Source of the DNA: Perca fluviatilis
Lineage: Eukaryota > Chordata > Actinopteri > Perciformes > Percidae
Length of the DNA: 64,000 nucleotides
Assembly (NCBI RefSeq): GCF_010015445.1
Contig: NC_053123.1
Coordinates: 13,073,434-13,137,433 of the forward strand
Reading direction: 5' to 3'
Shown here: in pieces, positions 36,701 through 45,700 of the stretch
How positions within the stretch are numbered: the stretch's first letter is position 1
How the letters are laid out: the number at the start of each line of letters is the position of its first letter
Position numbers and translations under genes: made by a program
The notes under the pieces: generated by a model
What the model saw: only the letters and a program-made list of their open reading frames with translations
What the model was told of the DNA's origin: nothing
Databases searched by the model: none

Positions 36701-39700
36701 GGAGATCGTACTCAACGAGAGATGCCTTAAGGTAGCATGTTCATTGTAGCTTCACTGTGATCTCTTTTTGGTGTCTTGACCACAAAAGAGCATTAGATCA
36801 ATTAACAATTTTCTGTCACGATCAAAGTCATAAATTGTCTCTGGTTCCGTAGGTGCTGCCATTATTAGCAGATCAGCTTCATCAGACTCCTTTGTCAGAA
36901 CCTGACCTCCTCCTTAACCTTCTTCGCCTCATCCACTGGGCTTTGAAACACATGGACAGCAGTACACAGGTAAAGATAAGATGTGATTATTCCTGTGGGT
37001 AAACTGGGCTGCTGCTGAAAGTAGTTATAGAACGCATCAGAGAACATACAGTATGACCACAGCAATAATAGAACATATGGGGTATGTGGGCTATTAGCCT
37101 CATTGTTTTTTAGGTTTTACAGATTTTCACAAAATAATATCTGGATTTTAGACAATTCAAAGAGCAGTATGTCTGATGTTCAGTAAATGTTCCTGTTAGC
37201 TTGACAGCCATTTATTTTGTACTGACTGTGTGCCAAAAAGTAATTTGTAGGCCAGATGGTGTCACATGACCTGCAGTTCTGCAGTAAAAAGAGATATAAT
37301 CAAGACAGTGACCTCAGGCTGAGGGTAGCTTCATAATAAGTACTGCCTTAACACAGAAGCAAGGAGATGCTAGTTATTAGTATTTATTTTATATTTATTC
37401 CGGAAATAAAATGTTGTTGGATATCCACCCCTTTCAGCATCATCCACCTTCTTTTGTAATAAATTATCTGGGCTGTCAAAAAGCAAAAACAGGGGAGTGA
37501 GATTACATTCTATAACAAAAGGCTTTTAATTCTGTGGCCTACCCCTTTCTTAGTTGTCTGTGTTTGGCCCAAAGGATGAGTGTTATTCTACAGAAAGCTG
37601 CTGGGTCACTTTCACAACATGACTGCAGCAGAAACCAAACACGACGCTCACAGTTTTCCCTCAAGACATAGCTACACATCAGAGAGGTACACATCCACTT
37701 CAAGTAGGGGATATCCACTTTATCGCTCCATCTCCCTTCACAGCACGGCGGGCTTTAATGTTTGGAGGTCCTGTCGAGTTCCATCTTGTGTTCAGATGAG
37801 AAGCGTGGTTATCTGAAGTCGCCTGCCTGTCTCTGTGTGTTGAACAGAGTCTAGACATTAGAACAGGCTGTCCCTGTCTTTGCAGCTATGACAAGGGTCA
37901 TGAGCCCCTCGAGAGCCCTCCATGACAAACACTGTACATCAGCCGTTTCTGGTTGAAGGGATGACGCGTGAAAGGACAATTTTGCTTGATTGTCCAATCC
38001 CACTTCGTAGGCTTATCCTATTGTGAAGGCCATATACCAGCCTCCCTTAACCCTTCACTTTAGCTCATTGGCCAACCTCCCAATCAAGAATATGAGCTAT
38101 CCTCCAGCCTTCACCCCTTGCCCCTGTACCCCAATTCTATAAGTGCCTCCAACTTCCAAGCTTCAGTATTCTTCTCCAGTCCTGCTGCAGGGAGCTTGGA
38201 ACCCACATGTTTGTTTGTCAGGCCATGTCATATCTGCTCAGTGACATGCTTGATGTTCAACTGAAATCACATGCTCCCTTATTGCTGCAATATGTGTTCA
38301 CTTTTAAGACAAAAAACAACCACTATCGGGCCACGATGTATAAATGTAAGAAGGGAGATAACTCAAAATATTGTGTCTCTATGGAGCTGATAGAGACTTT
38401 GGGGAGAGGGTGTAGTAGACAGGGAGAGAGGGATGTATTAAGTTTGTAAACCACCAGCTCTTCACTGCTTTGGAAAAAACATAAATATTGGATAGTAGCT
38501 GTTGTTTATTGGTCTTAATTCATTGGCTCCATAAGTTATTTGGAGAAGAAGCCCGCCCGGCTGCCTGTCAGGCTGAGCATGTATTTTCTACACTGGCGTT
38601 TGATACAGATCATTGTAGGCATATCAATTATTTTATATGTAACTGACTGCTGGCACAGTCATGAATTCTGAGCAATAAGCAGCGTTTTTATGTGTGTGTT
38701 TGTTTGTATCTGCACAGCATGTAGCACTATCTGCCACTCTGCGGCGGATAGGAGAGGAAGTATCAAAGCCCCCAGCCCAGTTAACAGTGCCTCAGTCTGA
38801 AGATCCAGACCTGCCCAAATCCTGCAGTGGGGCTGCTGGTGGACCCTGCAGGAGCTGGCCCCTTTACCGCAGCCCCTGTCCTCACACACGCATCCTCTCC
38901 TCCCTCATCATCCTCCGCACTGTCACACAAGGTAACAATACTACATACTGTATCTTGGGCATTATATTTGGAAAATGCAATCGGGCATTCAATTGTGGAC
39001 ATAAAATCAGGATAGTAGGTTAGAATAATGAATCAGGTAGGGATGCGGTTATTTTCATTATCGATAAATGTGTGAATTGATTATTTATTTGATTAATCGA
39101 TAGGGCGTTGGGTTCATTATTCTAACCTACTATCCTGATTTTATGTCCATAATTAAGTAATGTGTCATTAAAAAGTGAAAAATACCCATGACAAATTCCT
39201 AGAGCCAAAGGTAACATCCTTAAATTGCTTGTTTTGTCTGACCAACAGTTCAAAACCCAAAGATGTTCAATATACAACAATCTAAAAGTGAGAAAAGCAA
39301 TACATCTTCAAATTTGAGGAGGAACCAGCAAATATTCTTTGCTTGGTAAATTACTTAAAGTGCTCATATTACGCTTTTTGGCTTTTCCCTTTCCTTTGAA
39401 GATGGAATAGAAATGAGAGAGAGAATCAGCTCAGCTGTGGAAAGCTGTTAAGCTTAGTTGATTCCACACAATGGTATATTATTGTTGTTGTTTTCCATCC
39501 ATTACACAGAATTGTACTGTCACGATAGCTGCAAAGATTGTTCAATCTCCCATGTTGAGAAATCACAGAACACTGAATTATTTCATGTATCTACTGCTGG
39601 CATCGCAGACTGAATTTAAGCGATTGACTTGTTATGATTCATGTTTTAATTAGATTACACTTAACCCATGTTCAGTAATAATAATTGTATTAATCAAAAG

Positions 39701-42700
39701 CAGATACAAAGGAAAGGTTTTTAACCATCCATGGTATAGTGATGTCATGGCAGTCTAATTTAAGTTGCTGCTCAGAATCCTGATCAGACAGAAACTATGA
39801 GCCGCACACCTGCTGTTGCTTATCACTTCCCACTAAGCCAGCACTCCCCCTGTGTAGGTGTGAATCCACAGAAACAGCAGGGGTTTAAAACCTGTAACTG
39901 GGTGTTACACATACTTAGCATGCTGTGTAAACTTCTTACTTCACATTTAAATCCACATCACTGCTAATTCACGTACATATTTCAGTTTGAGTGCAAAGCA
40001 GAGACGACCAAAGCTGTCCTGTTTGTGTACTCCATCTTTTACAGTTGATGAAACACTGCTGGCCAGGGGAAGGTTTAATCAGATCAGCTTATCAGGGCAT
40101 ACACAGGTTTTCTAGCCACGCTAGCACTGCGGCACAAGGGATGGCGATGTCAGTCTGTCCACCCCCGTAGTCTATATTGAAATATATCATAACAGCTATT
40201 GAATGCCATGAAATGTTAAACATACATACAGAGGATCATTGCAAATGACTTTAGTGATCCCCTGACATTTCTTAAAGTGCCAAAAAGAGTTTGATATTTT
40301 GAACCGTCTTGACTCCTATTGGATGGATTGCTGTGCATTTTTGTACCAATACTCAAGGTCTCCAGAGGATGTATCCCAATACATTTGTTGGTTCTTGAGT
40401 TTTCATCTTCCGCCACCAACAAATGGACATTTTTGGTAAGTAAGTAAAATATCTCCACAAATATTGGATGTCTGTGAAACTAGGGCAGACATTCATGTTC
40501 CCCAAAGGAGCGCCATCATCAGGTTAAAATTTAAATTTCTCCAGTGCTTTGGTTTGTAACCAGATATCTGCAAACTCCCATCCACCCCAAACAATTTTTG
40601 GACCTCTGCTTACATCTATCTTACAACTTTGTTTTCTTTACAAAGAGCATTAGCCTCACAGAGCCACTAGCATGGCTTTATGCTCTTAGTCTTTTTCTGA
40701 TCCAAATATTTGAAAAGGTCAAGGAGCTTGTAGCTGCATCCACATTTTACTCCCTGGCCTTCCACACTATAAATCTTAGTGCACTCAGTGGGTGCGGTGT
40801 ACATATCCTGACATATTTTATGAAACTCTCCTTTGAACTGGCTGGCCGTATCTGCATCGTAATGCTCGAGGGTTCCATCAACATGTCTCTATAGAGACTT
40901 ATTTCTGTCTGTCTGCTTACCAGGTTTGTCTTCTCTCCTTCTCTGGATTGACGTGAATCCAGATTGAAAATAATGGAAAGATGTTTCTTCCCCCTCAGAT
41001 TTTCTGGGATCTTACACATAATAGGTACCATTCTGAGACTGAGCTAACCAAAATCAGTCCAGAATAAAATAAGAAAGCTTTTATCTTATGTCAGGTCCTA
41101 TAAATCCTGCAGTTTTGGACATTTGAAAAGCATTTTCTTGGAACTTCAGAAATTCTCAGTACTATTTGAGGTCATCACAGATCATATATTACTGCTTGTT
41201 ACTTTTTGTGTGGTTGAACTGTGCAAGAAGATGGCTCGGGTCTGTGTTGCTTGGCTGTGTTTTGATGCTTGCATGGCTTCTTATACTGATTGGGGATACT
41301 GTAGATGTGTAACATCTACAGTATGTTGTCACAAACCGGCTCAACGCATGTAACAAAGAGGGGAGACCAGACAGGTTAAAGTGCCAATTAATTGTTTATT
41401 GTTAAATAAACAAGATAATGATTAACAAAAGAATCATAACGCGTGGAATCAAATGTATCGGTGGTGTGTGGGTGAGTGAAAGACGTGTGGATAAATGACA
41501 ACTGCAACAGAGGAGGTGAAACGAACCCAAACCTGTGGAGCCTAGGAGAAGGAGAAGGCAGAGACACAACAATGAGACATGACTTTCATATACCCCTTTT
41601 CCACCAAGGCAGAGCTGGTGCTGGTTCGGAGCCAGAGCCTAGTTTCAAATCGGTTTGGCCTCCAACCAAACCAAACGACCACCAAAGCACCAGCTCCGAA
41701 CCAGTAAAAGTGGTTCTTAAGTAGCACCAAATCATTGCTGGGCCATAAGTAAGAACCGCTTACGTCAGCAGCTGGGGGCGGGGTTACCGTGACCAACAAG
41801 ACGAACATTTTTGAATTAGCAGATAAACACGATGGACGCGATTAAACAACAACAGCAGTGGTCAGAGGAGGAAACAAGCTGCTTTCTTGCACTATAATGG
41901 CGAGCCGCGCGAACATGTTGGATCCGCCAAGTTTGGATGCCGATGTAGGTCCGCAAAGCCATGAACATCGATAGCAAAGCAACGTCCGCCATTGTTGATA
42001 GTGTGTTTGTGTTTGGCGCCGCCGCGCTAACATTGCTGGGTAAGATGAGACGTATACAGTGACGTAAGACCTGGCTCTGTGCTGGCTCTTTAGCCTGTGG
42101 AAAAGCAAACTGGTTCTTTGGAGGCTCGTCAGTCGAACCAACTCCGAACCGGCACTAGCTCTAGCTCTGAACCAGCACCTGGTTCTTGTTGGTGGAAAAG
42201 GGGTAATAAATATCTTGGTTGAGGCCTACCCAGGTGTCCACCAATTAGTTAACGAACCCTCCCAAACTGCCAGCTCAATCAGGAAAGCCAGAGAAGCCAA
42301 CAGCAACAGCAGGCAGAAAAGGGAGGGGTCATAACACTGTGCTAATGTCTTGCTGCTTCCTGTAGCTCTGCATGGCTTACTGAGAAAACGTATACATATA
42401 TATGTTTTGAATTTGTCAGGAAAAATGGGTTCTGGACTTGAATGGGTTCTGGACAGAAGAATGGCAAGCAGTAAGGCCAAAGTACAGAGGTGGAGTATGA
42501 CAAAGAATGGAAACACAGCTTGGATAGTGGGGATAAGATGGGGAAAGCATAGATGGAAGACAAGTATCCCGTTGCTTAACAGGCAAAATGCTAAAAAGAC
42601 TATATAGTACAAAGATGAGATTAGAGCTGCAACGATTAGTCGATCGAAAAAAAATAATCAACTAATCAACCATTCATGTTATTTTTCAAGTTTTTAAAAC

Positions 42701-45700
42701 ATTTGGTGGTTCCAGGCACTTAACAGTGAGAATTCCTGACATTATTTTGGTCTGGCATTATACAGTAGTTGAATATGTTTGGGTTTTGGTCTAGATTTGT
42801 CTCTAGAATTGTTTGAAATATAAAATGACATAATTTAGCCTTTATTCTTATCCTTGCACTTCATGACTCGATTCATGGACAACAGTTTTAGCTGAAAGTC
42901 TAAAACTCCAATATAAGACTGACATGAAAAAAAAACTCAACTTAAAACTAAATCAAGTATTTCTGTGTGCACATACATCTGTCTCTGTCCTGTCCGCAGC
43001 TGATGTGCTGGCCCAGGCTCTGGACAGTCTCCGTACCGAGCTGATGTCTGAGGAGAGCCGAGGCCTATTCATCCACTATGGAGGAGTGTGTGTGCTGCTG
43101 TCGATGCTCCGGGCTGGCCGTGGAGGCCTGCACGCACCTGTAGACATCTTCATGCAGCTAACTGAACAGTCCCGTAAGTAGGCGACACAAATTGAGGGTT
43201 CAGGCACAAGCATGATCAGCTGTGGCTGTCAAAGGAAACAACACAGCAACCTTAGTGATACATGTTGGTCACCACCACCACACTGTGCAGTGCAGTTTCC
43301 TAAGTCAATTAGTTTGTTTAAAGATTTTCATCCATCAAGCTGCTGTGATCACTTTTCTAGCCCAGACTTTACTATCACTCTTTACTATAATTTATGCCAG
43401 CTCCTCCTGCAGTATCACTCCATATCATCCCCACATAAAAACCACATGTGAAAAGTAATGGGTTGTTTGAGCTCACATCAATCATACACACTGGTCAGGC
43501 AAAAGATTTAGAAGTTGTCATAAAACCTTGAACCTCCACCGCCCCCTGGATCTTTTATTGAAGGACAAAAGACTTGACAGAGGTGGACGAGGGGAGAGCA
43601 CAGCTGCAATGTTTCCATGGGGGGGGGATATGATACGGCTGGATTATGAGCCGTATCATTTAAGATTGCTGTATGCTTCATCAGATCCATATGCTGGAGG
43701 GGGCCGGGGTGAGGGTGAGGGTGAGGGTGTGTGTGTGCGTGTGCGTATGTGCGAGTGTGTGTGTGTGTACATACAGTTGTGTGTTTCAAGGGGGACTGTA
43801 AGTCTGCTAACTGTTGTGTTTTACAAGCAGTAACGAGGAGAGACGGGAAAGGGGTGAGGAAGAGGGGGAGAAAGGTTTGCACCTGAAGGTTGCCAATAAA
43901 AAAAAGAGAACCAAAATGTCAAGTTGTACACACACACACATACGGGACGTCTGTGGTCATACTGCGACACCTTGACTGCTTGTTTAAAGTTCAGTCATAT
44001 ACACTTATACTAATTTAGAAAAGGACTTTGTTTCCCCTGTTTCTGACTATTTAATGTGTCCCAAAGCACCTATGTTGTCAACCATCAAACCCATGAGGAA
44101 TGTGTCTGTATTTCTGTGAGTGTTTATGTCTCCATCAGTCTCCATATAGCCACATATGTGTAGAATGTAGCACACATTAAAAATATAAACACCCATCAGA
44201 GGGCTGGGCAGTGTTCACATAGGTGCTCCCAACATTCATTAGGCTCCTAATAAGATACGATATCACTCAGTGAAATACATAATAAGATATAAGTGCTAGT
44301 TGCAAACTATGTTATTCTAATTAACTCATAAGTTTTGAATCAACTATCACCCATTTGAAAGATATTGAAAAATTAAACCAAGTGGTCACAATTTCCAATA
44401 ACACAAATATGACTACAGCTTTTATGTTACCTCTTCAGTGCGAAAATGAGTATTCAATTGACAGTAAATGAATCAACAATTTGATAATCAATGACTTCTT
44501 AAGTAATTTTTAAAAAAGGCAGACATTTCCCTGTTTCAGTTTGATGAAAATGTGACAATTTGCTGCTATTCTTTGTTTTATATCACTGTAAATATCTTCA
44601 GGTTTTTCTATTTGGTCGGACAAAACACGCAAATAAAAAGCAACACGTCACCTTGCTCTCTTTTGTGACATTTTATTGTCCAAATAATTCATGAATTAAT
44701 CAAAAATTAATAATTAACCGATTAATCAAAGTAAAATAATCATTAGTTGCAGCCTCTGACCTCTCCTAACCTCACAACTTTGTTGGACTAAAGGATTTTG
44801 TTCAGCTGCATGTACATAGTTTTGTTGATAACCATATTGTCCAGCCGCTATCAGCAGACACTACACTAAATATTATATATAATAAATATATACTAAATAT
44901 ATATTCCCCAGAAAGTTTGATTGAAAAAAAAAAAAAGAAATGCTGGAGTTTGAAAAATGCAAAGCAAGCAAGAACAACGTATAGACATTGTTCATGGTCA
45001 CGGTCAGTAACATGCATTATTGTAGTTTTATAATCTTGAGGTGATGTTATTGCTGGAAACATGGATTGACCAAACTATTCCTTCCTGCTTTATCCTTCTC
45101 ATATTATCAGAGTCTACCCTACCCGTCTTATCTGAACCTGATCCTGTTCCTCCCGGTCCAGTCCTCTGCTTTGATTTGATGTCAGCAGAACCTCTGTACC
45201 AGCCAAAAAAAGTCCCCTCTGTGGCTCATATTGTATTCTTCCTCACACTTGTGCGTGGTCGAAGACAGGGGAGAGTTAGTTTTAAAAGGAACAGCGATGT
45301 GACTTTAGCAGAAACAAATGTTTGTTTACCAGGAAGGAGAAATTTTAGGAATTTATTAATTAAAAAAATGTGCAGCTCCCATCTGTGTGCACTGATGCTG
45401 TTGTCCTTCCTCTTTTTGATCTCCCTGTGTGGGTGTGTGAGGTTATGGTTTGATGGGGGTAACAGTGACAATATGAGAGTCTCTCTCTGACCAGCATCTG
45501 TGTCCCCGGCGAACTCAGTTTGATCATTAAAGCGTTGTCACGGTCTGTTTGTTTGTGCATCCATGTAATTTTGATTTCTATGCAAAGCTGAAGTTGATAA
45601 TTTCCATCTCCTCTGAAGTTTTAACATTGCATAAACAATGTGTTGTTCGTAAGAGAAATTGTTTTCATAATATATTTCTTTCTTTGTTTCGTCTGTGTAC

